Below, one piece after another: positions 5,856 through 12,788 of a DNA stretch of 12,788 bases. The translations under genes and the position numbers were made by a program. The notes beneath the pieces are model-generated. The model was not told the origin of the DNA. It worked only from the letters and a program-made list of their open reading frames with translations, and did not search any database. Each line of letters starts with the position of its first letter. Position 1 is the first letter of the stretch. The stretch comes from an uncultured Lachnospiraceae bacterium (GTDB lineage: Bacteria; Bacillota; Clostridia; Lachnospirales; Lachnospiraceae), in NCBI GenBank assembly GCA_947003375.1, contig CAMQOJ010000066.1, positions 1 to 12,788 on the forward strand, read 5' to 3'.

Positions 5856-7421
5856 ATGGAAGTGTTATATAACAGCACGCGCAGCAGGGGAATTTCGATA
5901 AAGGCCTCCCAGGCGATATTACAGGGGCTTTCGGAGGACGGAGGGCTCTTCGTGCCGGACCATATCCCGGCCCTGGACAGGAGCCTGGAGGAGCTGGCGC
6001 AGATGGACTATCGTCAGGTGGCCATAGAAGTGATGAAGCTGTATCTGACGGATTTTACGGAAGAAGAACTGAAGGGCTGCATCGAAAAAGCCTATGACGG
6101 GAAATTCGATACGGAGCGCATCGCGCCGCTGCGGGAGGCGGGAGGCGCGTATTATCTGGAGCTGTTCCACGGCCCTACCATCGCCTTTAAGGATATGGCG
6201 CTGTCCATCCTGCCCCATCTGATGATTGCGGCGGCGCGGAAAAACAAGGTGAAAAACGAGATCGTCATCCTCACCGCCACCTCCGGGGACACCGGCAAGG
6301 CGGCTCTGGCAGGCTTCGCCGGCGTGGAGGGCACGCGGATCGTGGTGTTCTACCCCAAGGACGGGGTCAGCGCCATCCAGGAGAAGCAGATGGTGACCCA
6401 GAAGGGGGAGAACACTTTGGTGGTGGGCATCCGCGGCAATTTCGATGACGCCCAGACCGGCGTGAAGCGGATTTTTGCAGACAAGGAGCTGGCGAAGGAG
6501 ATGGAGGGAAAGGGCTTCCAGTTCTCCTCGGCGAACTCCATCAATATCGGCAGGCTGGTTCCCCAGATATGTTATTACGTATATGCCTACGGGACGCTGC
6601 TGAGAGAGGGAAAGATTGCGGCGGGCGAGGCGATCAACGTGGTGGTGCCCACAGGCAATTTCGGCAATATCCTTGCCGCGTTCTATGCCAAGAACATGGG
6701 CCTGCCCATCGGGAAGCTGATCTGCGCTTCCAATGAGAACAAGGTGCTCTATGATTTCTTCCGCACAGGGGACTACGACAGGAACCGCGAGTTCGTGCTG
6801 ACCAGCTCCCCGTCCATGGACATCCTGATTTCCAGCAACCTGGAGCGGCTGGTCTACCGCATTGCCGGAAATGACGCGGACAGGAACCGGGCGTTCATGG
6901 AGTCGCTTGGCGGACAGGGAAGATATGAGATTACGGAGGACATGAAGGCGGCGCTTTCGGACTTTTATGGGAACTATGCCACAGAAAAAGAAGCGGCGGC
7001 TGAAATCCGCAGGCTCTACCAAGACTACGGATATGTCATTGATACCCACACGGCCGTGGCCTCCGGGGTGTACCGGAAATACGTGCAGGAGACAGGCGAC
7101 ATGGCAAAAGCCGTCATCGCCTCTACGGCCAGCCCCTATAAGTTTACCAGAAGCGTCATGAGCGCCATCGGCAGAGCGGACGGAGCGAAAGATGACTTCG
7201 AGCTGGTGGATGAGCTGGCGAGGCTCTCCGGCGTGAAGGTGCCCCGGGCGGTGGAGGAAATCCGCACAGCGCCTGTCCTCCACGAGAAGCAGTGCGAGAC
7301 AGCGCAGATGAAGGATGTGGTGAAAGAGTTCCTGGGAATATATACTGCGCATCGGTTGAATTTGCAGTGCGCCCAGACTGCAGACCGCCAGCCAGGTACT
7401 TTCCCGGGGACACCACTGTAA
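5856..7421 (+). CDS. thrC: Threonine synthase with element-derived C-terminal tail
   Basis: A PLP enzyme converting O-phosphohomoserine to threonine, the last step of threonine synthesis. Landmarks are the N-terminal NSTRSRG and ASQAILQGLSEDGGLFVP, the PLP lysine K112 in GPTIAFKDMAL, TATSGDTGKAAL, the phosphate-binding PTGNFGN (265-271), and DTHTAVASGVY with IASTASPYKF toward the C-terminus. Residues up to FLGI (495) give the usual family length. The next 26 residues (496-521) begin exactly where repeat element B begins at 7341. Removing element B with one flanking TA places TAA directly after I495, so the tail is probably an acquired extension with no conserved role. The start at ATG 5856 fits the family N-terminus although its ribosome site is weak. 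Confidence 0.94.
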   Translation: MEVLYNSTRSRGISIKASQAILQGLSEDGGLFVPDHIPALDRSLEELAQMDYRQVAIEVMKLYLTDFTEEELKGCIEKAYDGKFDTERIAPLREAGGAYYLELFHGPTIAFKDMALSILPHLMIAAARKNKVKNEIVILTATSGDTGKAALAGFAGVEGTRIVVFYPKDGVSAIQEKQMVTQKGENTLVVGIRGNFDDAQTGVKRIFADKELAKEMEGKGFQFSSANSINIGRLVPQICYYVYAYGTLLREGKIAAGEAINVVVPTGNFGNILAAFYAKNMGLPIGKLICASNENKVLYDFFRTGDYDRNREFVLTSSPSMDILISSNLERLVYRIAGNDADRNRAFMESLGGQGRYEITEDMKAALSDFYGNYATEKEAAAEIRRLYQDYGYVIDTHTAVASGVYRKYVQETGDMAKAVIASTASPYKFTRSVMSAIGRADGAKDDFELVDELARLSGVKVPRAVEEIRTAPVLHEKQCETAQMKDVVKEFLGIYTAHRLNLQCAQTADRQPGTFPGTPL

Positions 7422-7442
7422 ATCCTGGCGGTCTGCGGTATA
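7341..7442 (+). repeat. Element B: structured inverted-repeat element, copy 2, inserted at the thrC stop
   Basis: A 102-bp copy with the same layout as element C: TATACTGC at the left end, a 15-nt arm starting exactly 36 bases in (7377-7391), a 33-nt loop, the complementary arm (7425-7439, one G-U pair) and a final ATA. TTGCAGTG falls in the same columns as TTGCCGTG of element C. It is flanked by TA on both sides (7341-7342 and 7441-7442). It encodes the last 26 codons and the stop of thrC, and its right end lies about 10 bases before the next gene's ribosome site. It may also act as a stem after thrC, though no T tract follows. Confidence 0.8.
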
Positions 7443-7463
7443 ATCGGAAGTCAGGAGGAAACG

Positions 7464-8234
7464 GTGAAGAAAAGATGCCTGTTTTTAGGCTGTGCGTTTC
7501 TGTTCGGCCTGACGGCTCCCAATCAGTCCGCTTTGGCGCAGGATCGGTATGAACAGGAGCGGACGGAAGTGGAAAATCTGCTCAGAGAATATTATGAGGC
7601 GTGCTCGGAGGGGGACTGGGAGCGGGCCGGGACTCTGATTGCCATGGAAAACCCTTATGCGGAAAAGACATTGGGGAAATGGGCAAAGGAATGCGGCTTG
7701 GAGCGGTATGATATCATTCGGACGGACGCATATCATCTTGAGACAGGCGACTACTGGCTGGTCTGGGTGGAATACGATATGGCCGTGGAAGACATGGAGG
7801 CCGCCATACCGGGGGCTACGACCTATGTGCTCTGCAAGGGAAAAAACGGATGGGAGGATTGCACCGGCTCGGAATCCGCGGCTCTGGAGGATGAGGTCAC
7901 GCAGGTCGCCTGGACGGATGAGTACATGGGCAGGATGGTGGACGTGGAGAGTCGGTATCTTGAAGTTCTTGAAAACCATCCTGAACTGGCGGAATGGGCC
8001 GATGCTTTGGCGGATTTGCTGAAACGCCGCAGGATGGAAGAGGCGGAGCAGGGAGAGGCTGACGCATCGGAGCGCTATATCGTGCAGGACGGCGACTGCC
8101 TGTGGAACATTGCCGAAGAGAAGCTTGGCAGGGGATCGGACTGGACAATTCTCTATGAGGAAAACAGGGATGCCATAGGGCACGATCCGAATCTGGTCCG
8201 GACAGGGACAGAACTGCTGATTACACATCAATAA
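7464..8234 (+). CDS. Secreted LysM-domain protein of unknown function
   Basis: A 256-residue protein with a clear signal peptide (MKKR, a hydrophobic core, probable cleavage after SALA near residue 25) and a C-terminal LysM domain at about 203-254 (RYIVQDGDCLWNIAEEKLG and the closing TGTELLI), a module that binds peptidoglycan or chitin-like glycans. The middle (about 30-135) starts with a helix, ENLLREYYEACSEGDWERA, followed by strands such as YWLVWVEYDMAV; this resembles small NTF2-like folds, but I cannot assign it. There are no catalytic motifs that I recognise. The GTG start at 7464 was chosen because AGGAGG (7453-7458) is 5 bases upstream and the signal peptide begins there. Without elements B and C the gene would sit about 20 bases after thrC and 27 before deoC, suggesting one operon. 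Confidence 0.8.
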   Translation: MKKRCLFLGCAFLFGLTAPNQSALAQDRYEQERTEVENLLREYYEACSEGDWERAGTLIAMENPYAEKTLGKWAKECGLERYDIIRTDAYHLETGDYWLVWVEYDMAVEDMEAAIPGATTYVLCKGKNGWEDCTGSESAALEDEVTQVAWTDEYMGRMVDVESRYLEVLENHPELAEWADALADLLKRRRMEEAEQGEADASERYIVQDGDCLWNIAEEKLGRGSDWTILYEENRDAIGHDPNLVRTGTELLITHQ

Positions 8235-8244
8235 TACAGGAATC

Positions 8245-8346
8245 TATACTGCTTAACGATTTCACTTGCCGTGAAATCAGACTGCATAACGCTGACCGGT
8301 TCAATCGCATGATCGCATTAGGCAGTATTCAGCGTTATGCAGTATA
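8245..8346 (+). repeat. Element C: structured inverted-repeat element, copy 3
   Basis: A 102-bp copy, the best preserved structurally. The left end TATACTGCTTAACG (8245-8258) is complementary at 13 of 14 positions to the right end (8333-8346). Inside are a perfect 8-bp hairpin, GATTTCAC-TTGCC-GTGAAATC (8258-8278), and perfect 15-nt arms ACTGCATAACGCTGA (8281-8295) and 8329-8343 around a 33-nt loop. TA stands at both extremes, as in element B. It fills the space between the LysM gene and deoC and ends 4 bases before the deoC ribosome site. Confidence 0.8.
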
Positions 8347-8361
8347 TTTTGGAGGAACGAA

Positions 8362-9030
8362 ATGACGATAGAAGAAATGCTGGGCAAAGTTGACCACACA
8401 CAGCTGAAGGCCTTCGCTACCTGGGAGGACATCAGGAAGCTCTGCGACGAGGCGGTGAAGTACCACACGGCCAGCGTATGCGTGCCGCCCTCCTATGTGA
8501 AGCGGATTCATGAGACCTACGGAGAGCAAATCAATATCTGCACGGTAGTAGGATTCCCGCTGGGCTACAGCGTCACGGAAGCCAAGCTGGCGGAGACCCG
8601 CAAGGCCCTGGAAGAAGGCTGCGGTGAAATCGACATGGTGGTCAATATCGGGGATGTGAAGAATGGGGATTTCGATAAGGTGGAGACGGAAATCCGTACT
8701 CTGAAGGAAGCCTGCGGGGAACATATCCTGAAGGTCATCATAGAGACCTGCTACCTCACCGAGGCGGAGAAAATCGCCCTGTGCAGAGCCGTCACCAACG
8801 CCGGGGCGGACTACATCAAGACATCCACTGGCTTCGGCACAGGCGGGGCCACAAAGGAGGACGTGGAGCTGTTCAGAAAGCATATCGGCCCCGATGTGAA
8901 AATCAAAGCGGCAGGCGGCGTCTCCACCCTGGAGGATCTGGAGATGTTCCTCCGACTGGGCTGCGACCGGGTGGGAACTTCCAGAGCCGTGGGGCTGTAC
9001 GAAGCGGCTTCCGGCGAAGGGAAACATTGA
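8362..9030 (+). CDS. deoC: Deoxyribose-phosphate aldolase
   Basis: A 222-residue class I aldolase that splits 2-deoxyribose 5-phosphate into glyceraldehyde 3-phosphate and acetaldehyde in deoxynucleoside salvage; cytoplasmic. Family landmarks are KVDHTQLKAFATWEDI at the N-terminus, ASVCVPPSYV, VVGFPLGY, the acid D91 in EIDMVVNIG, the Schiff-base lysine K153 in YIKTSTGFGTGGAT, the second catalytic lysine K182 in IKAAGGV, and VGTSRAV near the end. Length is typical. GGAGG at 8351-8355 is 6 bases before the ATG. It is not beside the usual deo genes (deoA, deoB, deoD); the neighbours are a LysM protein and an aminopeptidase. Element C immediately upstream may influence expression, as its hairpin ends next to the ribosome site. 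Confidence 0.95.
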   Translation: MTIEEMLGKVDHTQLKAFATWEDIRKLCDEAVKYHTASVCVPPSYVKRIHETYGEQINICTVVGFPLGYSVTEAKLAETRKALEEGCGEIDMVVNIGDVKNGDFDKVETEIRTLKEACGEHILKVIIETCYLTEAEKIALCRAVTNAGADYIKTSTGFGTGGATKEDVELFRKHIGPDVKIKAAGGVSTLEDLEMFLRLGCDRVGTSRAVGLYEAASGEGKH

Positions 9031-9055
9031 CGGACATTAGCAGAATCGGTGTATT
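9027..9055 (+). promoter_or_regulatory. Weak candidate promoter for the aminopeptidase gene
   Basis: TTGACG (9027-9032) overlaps the deoC stop and is 17 bases from TGTATT (9050-9055). The -35 is good and the -10 is poor. The 72-base gap before the next gene leaves room for it, but read-through from deoC is equally possible. Confidence 0.3.
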
Positions 9056-9102
9056 CTTCCATTCATAAGATAGAGAGGAAAAGAGAAAGGCGGTAAAAGG
9101 AC

Positions 9103-10923
9103 ATGGAGAACACAGTCATCCAGGGCAGATTGGCTGCCCTGCGGAAAGCGATGAAGGAGGCGGGAATCGACTACTACATGATTCCCACTGCGGACTTCCA
9201 CAATTCCGAGTATGTGAACGACTATTTCAAGGTGAGGGAGTATTTCTGCGGTTTCACAGGCTCCAACGGCACTCTGGTGGTGTGGCAGGAGGGCGCGGGC
9301 CTTTGGACGGACGGACGGTACTTCATCCAGGCGGAGCGGGAGCTGGCAGGCACTACGGTAGAGCTGTTCCGCATGCGGGAGGAGGGCGTCCCCACCATCA
9401 CGGAATTCCTGCAGAAGAACATGCAGAAGAGCCAGACCCTGGGCTTCGACGGCAGGGTGATATCCGCCCAGACAGGGAAAGAGTACGAGGAGAAGCTTGC
9501 CGACAAGCAGATTTCCATCGCATACGCATCGGACCTGGCGGAGGGCATCTGGACGGACAGGCCGGCGTTCCCGGCGGGGAAGGTCACCGTGCTGGACGAG
9601 GCGGTCGCCGGCAGGAGCTTCGAGGAGAAGCGGGGCGATGTGATGGAGAAGCTGGAGAAGGAAAACGCGGACGCATTCCTCCTGACCAAGCTGGACGATC
9701 TGATGTGGCTCTTCAATATCAGGGGCTGCGATGTGGAGTGCAATCCCGTGGCCATGTCCTACTGCTACCTGACAAAGGAGCGCAGCGTGCTGTTCATCCA
9801 AAGGAAAGTGCTGGATGACGGGGTGAGGGCTTACCTGGACAAAAAGGGCATAGAGATAGAAGATTACGAGAATGTAGTAGAGTTTCTGGGAGGCCTTTCC
9901 GCGGAGGGGAAGACATTGGTGGACGTGCGCCACTGCAGCTATGCACTGTACAAGACCCTGGCCCAGAAGCAGAAGCCGGTGGAGAAGAAGAACCCCACGG
10001 AGCTTCTGAAAGCCATCAAGAACCCGGTGGAGCTGGCCAACATGGAGAAGATGTACCTGAAGGACAGCCTGGCCCTGACGAAGTTCATCTACTGGCTGAA
10101 GAAGAACATCGGAAAAGCAGAGATCACCGAGATCACCGCCGCGGATAAGCTGGAGGAGTTCCGCAGGGAGATTCCCGAGTGCCTGGGGCTGTCCTTCCCC
10201 ACCATCGGCGGCTACAAGGCCAACGCGGCCATGATGCATTACGAGGCCACCCCGGAGAGCTTTGCCGTGCTGAAGCCGGAGGGGCTGTTCCTGGTGGACT
10301 CCGGCGGGCAGTACCTGGGGGCTACCACGGACGTGACCAGGACGATCGTTCTGGGGCCCATCTCCGATGAAATCAGGCAGCATTATACTGTGGTGGCCGC
10401 AGGGATGCTGCAGATGACCAATGCCAGATGGCTCCATGGGTGCACGGGAAGGAACCTGGACATCCTGGCCCGCCAGCCCGTGTGGAATATAGGGTTGGAC
10501 TATAAATGCGGCACCGGCCACGGCGTGGGCTATATCCTGAATGTGCACGAAGGGCCTCAGGGGCTTTCCTGGCAGTATGCGGAGGGGCGGCCGGAGGCTG
10601 TGATCGAGGAGGGCATGGACATCACCAATGAGCCCGGCATCTATGTGGAGGGCAGCCACGGCATCCGGATCGAGAATGTCATGGTGGCGAAGAATGACGT
10701 GAAGAACGAGTACGGCCAGTTCATGCACTTCGAGACCCTCACCTGGGTCCCCATCGACATGGAGGCCATCGACGAGAAGTACATGACCGAGACCCAGAGG
10801 GCCTATCTGTACAAGTACCAGCGGGAGGTCTACGAGAAGCTCTCCCCCTACATGGACGATGAGGAGAAGGCATGGCTGCTGCGGGAGACCCGGGCGGACG
10901 GGACATTCTTCCTGAAGAACTGA
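9103..10923 (+). CDS. Xaa-Pro aminopeptidase, M24B family, long form
   Basis: A 606-residue metallopeptidase that removes an N-terminal residue preceding proline. Order of parts: two creatinase-like N-terminal domains (about 1-135 and 155-310, the first with IPTADFHNSEYV, GFTGSNGTLVV and LWTDGRYFIQA), the pita-bread M24 catalytic domain (about 315-540) and a C-terminal extension (about 545-606) typical of the roughly 600-residue form. The five expected metal ligands are present: D399 (LVDSGGQY), D410 (GATTDVTRT), H473 (GTGHGVGY), E510 (TNEPGIY) and E524 (IRIENVM). No signal peptide is seen, so it should act in the cytoplasm on imported peptides. The ribosome site is AAAAGG at 9095-9100, close to the ATG. 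Confidence 0.93.
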   Translation: MENTVIQGRLAALRKAMKEAGIDYYMIPTADFHNSEYVNDYFKVREYFCGFTGSNGTLVVWQEGAGLWTDGRYFIQAERELAGTTVELFRMREEGVPTITEFLQKNMQKSQTLGFDGRVISAQTGKEYEEKLADKQISIAYASDLAEGIWTDRPAFPAGKVTVLDEAVAGRSFEEKRGDVMEKLEKENADAFLLTKLDDLMWLFNIRGCDVECNPVAMSYCYLTKERSVLFIQRKVLDDGVRAYLDKKGIEIEDYENVVEFLGGLSAEGKTLVDVRHCSYALYKTLAQKQKPVEKKNPTELLKAIKNPVELANMEKMYLKDSLALTKFIYWLKKNIGKAEITEITAADKLEEFRREIPECLGLSFPTIGGYKANAAMMHYEATPESFAVLKPEGLFLVDSGGQYLGATTDVTRTIVLGPISDEIRQHYTVVAAGMLQMTNARWLHGCTGRNLDILARQPVWNIGLDYKCGTGHGVGYILNVHEGPQGLSWQYAEGRPEAVIEEGMDITNEPGIYVEGSHGIRIENVMVAKNDVKNEYGQFMHFETLTWVPIDMEAIDEKYMTETQRAYLYKYQREVYEKLSPYMDDEEKAWLLRETRADGTFFLKN

Positions 10924-10970
10924 ATAAGCGGACAGGTTTATTAAATCGTTATAAAATATACTTCGCTTTC

Positions 10971-10999
10971 TTGACTTTTGAAACCAGTTTTGAGATAAT
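10971..10999 (+). promoter_or_regulatory. Promoter of pckA
   Basis: TTGACT (10971-10976), a 17-base spacer and GATAAT (10994-10999) form a near-consensus housekeeping promoter in an AT-rich 153-base gap. The expected start lies near 11006, giving a leader of about 70 bases. Confidence 0.75.
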
Positions 11000-11023
11000 A
11001 AAAAGGATAAAGGAACCAATCAC

Positions 11024-11042
11024 CTCCCGGCTCTGCCGGGAG
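11024..11042 (+). promoter_or_regulatory. Leader hairpin of pckA
   Basis: CTCCCGGC pairs perfectly with GCCGGGAG around TCT, about 18 bases after the predicted transcription start. No T tract follows, so it is not a standard terminator. A 5' hairpin like this can stabilise an mRNA. CCTCC (11023-11027) could alternatively pair with the GGAGG of the ribosome site (11063-11067), but the hairpin would prevent that. Confidence 0.6.
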
Positions 11043-11076
11043 AGTAGGAAATACCATTTTAAGGAGGACGATACCA

Positions 11077-12774
11077 ATGTCAACAAAAGCGTATTACCCC
11101 ATTTCTGAGATCGGCGCAGGCAAGCCCGGTTTCAGCAAGACACGTTCCATCATCGAGGGCGCTTTCTACGGCAACAACGTAGTAAAGGTGAACACCCTGA
11201 AGGAAGCATATGAGATGGCAAAGAATTCTCCCGGTACCATCGTTACCGATATGCCGGTATACCGTGCAGAGGAGATCGGTCTGGAGAGAGACGCGAAGGT
11301 GCTGCTGTTCAATGACGGCGCCGTGACAGGCCGTTATGCACAGGCCCGCCGCATCAAGGGCGAGCCCGGCGTGGATGCCGTGAAGCTCGACAAGGTGGTC
11401 ATGGATGCCATCTACAAGACCCGCTGGAAGACCCTGTACCATGCGGAGTGCTACATCGGACTGGATCCCGAGTTCATGGCGAAGGCCCATCTGTTGATTC
11501 CGGAAGGGGAGGAGAACCTGCTCTACAACTGGATGCTGAACTTCCAGTACATGTCCGACAAGTACGTTGCCATGTACAAGGAGTCCCAGCCCATCGGCGG
11601 CGGCAAGGAGCCGGATATCTATATCTTCTCCGATCCCCAGTGGGCACCTACCCCCAGCCCCGACGTGGACTACAGCTGCTTGAGCGACGACCTGACCCTG
11701 TGCTACTTCGACACCAACCAGAACTGTGCCGCTATCCTGGGCATGAAGTACTTCGGCGAGCACAAGAAGGGCACATTGACCATGGCCTGGGCCCTGGCCA
11801 ACAGGAACGGCTACGCTTCCTGCCACGGCGGACAGAAGGAGTATCTGCTGGCTGACGGCAGCAAGTTCGTTGCTTCCGTATACGGCCTGTCAGGATCCGG
11901 CAAGTCCACCCTGACCCATGCGAAGCACGGCGGCAAGTACGAGATTAAGGTGCTGCATGACGATGCTTTCATCATCAACACCGACACCTGCTCTTCCGTA
12001 GCCCTGGAGCCTACCTACTTCGACAAGACGGCCGATTATCCCACAGGCTGCCCTGACAACACCTTCCTGCTCACCGCCCAGAACTGCTCCGCTACCCTGG
12101 ACGAGGACGGCAAGGTGCAGCTGGTCACCGAGGACATCCGGAACGGCAACGGCCGCGCCATCAAGTCCAAGCTCTGGAGCCCCAACCGCGTGGACAAGAT
12201 CGACGCTCCCGTGAACGCCATCTTCTGGATCATGAAGGATCCCACCATCCCGCCCGTAGTGAAGCTCAAGGGCGCTGCGCTGGCATCCGTCATGGGCGCT
12301 ACTTTGGCCACCAAGACATCCACCGCAGAGCGCGTGGCTGCAGGCACGGACATGAACGCCCTGCGCATCGTTCCCTATGCCAACCCCTTCAGGACCTATC
12401 CTCTGGTGAACGACTACGAGAAGTTCAAGAAGCTGGTTGAGGAGAAGAACGTAGACTGCTACATCATCAACACCGGCGACTTCATGGGCAAGAAGGTGAA
12501 GCCCGCCGATACCCTCGGCATCCTGGAGTCCATCGTGGAGAAGAAGGCCAGCTTCAAGCAGTGGGGGCCTTTCGGGGATATCGAGATCATGGATTGGGAA
12601 GGCTTCACGCCCGACCTTGGCGACAAGGAGTATGTGAAGGCCCTGCAGGGCGCCATGCAGAACCGTGTGGACGCTGTGGAAGGCTTCGCTACCAAGAAGG
12701 AAGGCTACGACAAGCTGCCTGACGAGGCTCTGGCCGCTCTGAAGAAGATCGTGGACGAGGCTGCAAGCCTGTAA
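11077..12774 (+). CDS. pckA: Phosphoenolpyruvate carboxykinase (ATP), divergent form
   Basis: A 565-residue cytoplasmic enzyme that interconverts oxaloacetate + ATP and PEP + CO2 + ADP; in fermenters it often runs toward oxaloacetate. The nucleotide site is clear: the P-loop GLSGSGKSTLT begins at residue 270 and the kinase-2 motif HDDAF is at 294-298 (D295, D296). Other landmarks are FNDGAVTGRYAQARR near residue 80, ACC-family-like RNGNGRAIKSK and SPNRVDKIDAPVNAIFWIMKD. It is longer than the common form of about 530-540 residues, and its P-loop and substrate-arginine region differ from the usual GLSGTGKTT and TGRSPKDK patterns, so it belongs to a separate branch. AAGGAGG (11061-11067) is 9 bases from the ATG. 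Codon choice is strongly biased (many CGT, GTT and GTA codons), suggesting high expression. Only 14 bases follow the stop. Confidence 0.9.
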   Translation: MSTKAYYPISEIGAGKPGFSKTRSIIEGAFYGNNVVKVNTLKEAYEMAKNSPGTIVTDMPVYRAEEIGLERDAKVLLFNDGAVTGRYAQARRIKGEPGVDAVKLDKVVMDAIYKTRWKTLYHAECYIGLDPEFMAKAHLLIPEGEENLLYNWMLNFQYMSDKYVAMYKESQPIGGGKEPDIYIFSDPQWAPTPSPDVDYSCLSDDLTLCYFDTNQNCAAILGMKYFGEHKKGTLTMAWALANRNGYASCHGGQKEYLLADGSKFVASVYGLSGSGKSTLTHAKHGGKYEIKVLHDDAFIINTDTCSSVALEPTYFDKTADYPTGCPDNTFLLTAQNCSATLDEDGKVQLVTEDIRNGNGRAIKSKLWSPNRVDKIDAPVNAIFWIMKDPTIPPVVKLKGAALASVMGATLATKTSTAERVAAGTDMNALRIVPYANPFRTYPLVNDYEKFKKLVEEKNVDCYIINTGDFMGKKVKPADTLGILESIVEKKASFKQWGPFGDIEIMDWEGFTPDLGDKEYVKALQGAMQNRVDAVEGFATKKEGYDKLPDEALAALKKIVDEAASL

Positions 12775-12788
12775 GGAACTGTTAAAAA

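Noticed and set aside
7439..7444. TATAAT at the right end of element B as a promoter for the LysM gene
   Set aside because: No acceptable -35 lies 16-18 bases upstream, and the start would fall almost on the ribosome site.
5666..8346. Elements A-C as integron attC sites
   Set aside because: TAACGC and GCGTTA recall attC ends, but the GTTRRRY core is not met, no integrase is present, and the elements do not flank single-gene cassettes in one orientation.
1..12788. CRISPR arrays, tRNA or rRNA genes, prophage or transposase genes
   Set aside because: No regularly spaced direct repeats, no tRNA-like or rRNA-like sequence, and no transposase or integrase reading frame was seen.

Overview
The window is a GC-rich stretch with every gene on the + strand. 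It looks like the chromosome of an anaerobic Firmicute, most likely a Lachnospiraceae-type Clostridium. The evidence is the Rnf gene order G-E-A-B, a SleB-type hydrolase, a membrane-anchored GH25 lysozyme, a RelB/PIN toxin-antitoxin pair and ATP-type PEP carboxykinase, together with strong AGGAGG ribosome sites. The taxon is inferred from gene content, not from a marker gene.

Layout. 1-2682 holds the 3' end of the Rnf ferredoxin:NAD+ oxidoreductase operon: rnfG (its 5' end lies outside the window), rnfE, rnfA and rnfB. 2753-4699 holds two envelope genes, a GH25 muramidase and a SleB-like hydrolase, separated by a nested palindromic segment. 4737-5611 is a self-contained toxin-antitoxin unit with its own promoter and terminator. 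5856-10923 holds thrC, a secreted LysM protein, deoC and an M24 Xaa-Pro aminopeptidase. 11077-12774 is pckA with its own promoter and a hairpin leader. The metabolic theme is anaerobic energy and carbon handling: Rnf links ferredoxin oxidation to an ion gradient, PckA interconverts oxaloacetate and PEP, DeoC and aminopeptidase salvage deoxynucleosides and peptides, and ThrC makes threonine.

The most notable content lies between the genes. Three copies of a 102-103 bp element (5666-5768 in reverse orientation, 7341-7442 and 8245-8346) share one layout when read in the same orientation: a 36-nt segment, a 15-nt arm, a 33-34-nt loop, the complementary 15-nt arm, then ATA. Their arm sequences differ, but each copy stays self-complementary, so the copies covary. 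The middle copy sits exactly at the end of thrC. Removing it together with one copy of a flanking TA rebuilds a TAA stop after residue 495 of ThrC, so the last 26 residues of ThrC appear to be encoded by the element. This fits a small non-autonomous transposon (MITE-like) with TA target duplication. No transposase for it is in the window.

Two other, unrelated palindromic segments look like insertions. One (about 1759-1870) separates rnfA from rnfB and is bracketed by a 9-bp direct repeat. The other (3890-4013) has 11-bp terminal inverted repeats and GGA on both sides. All alignments were made by eye; no database search was possible.
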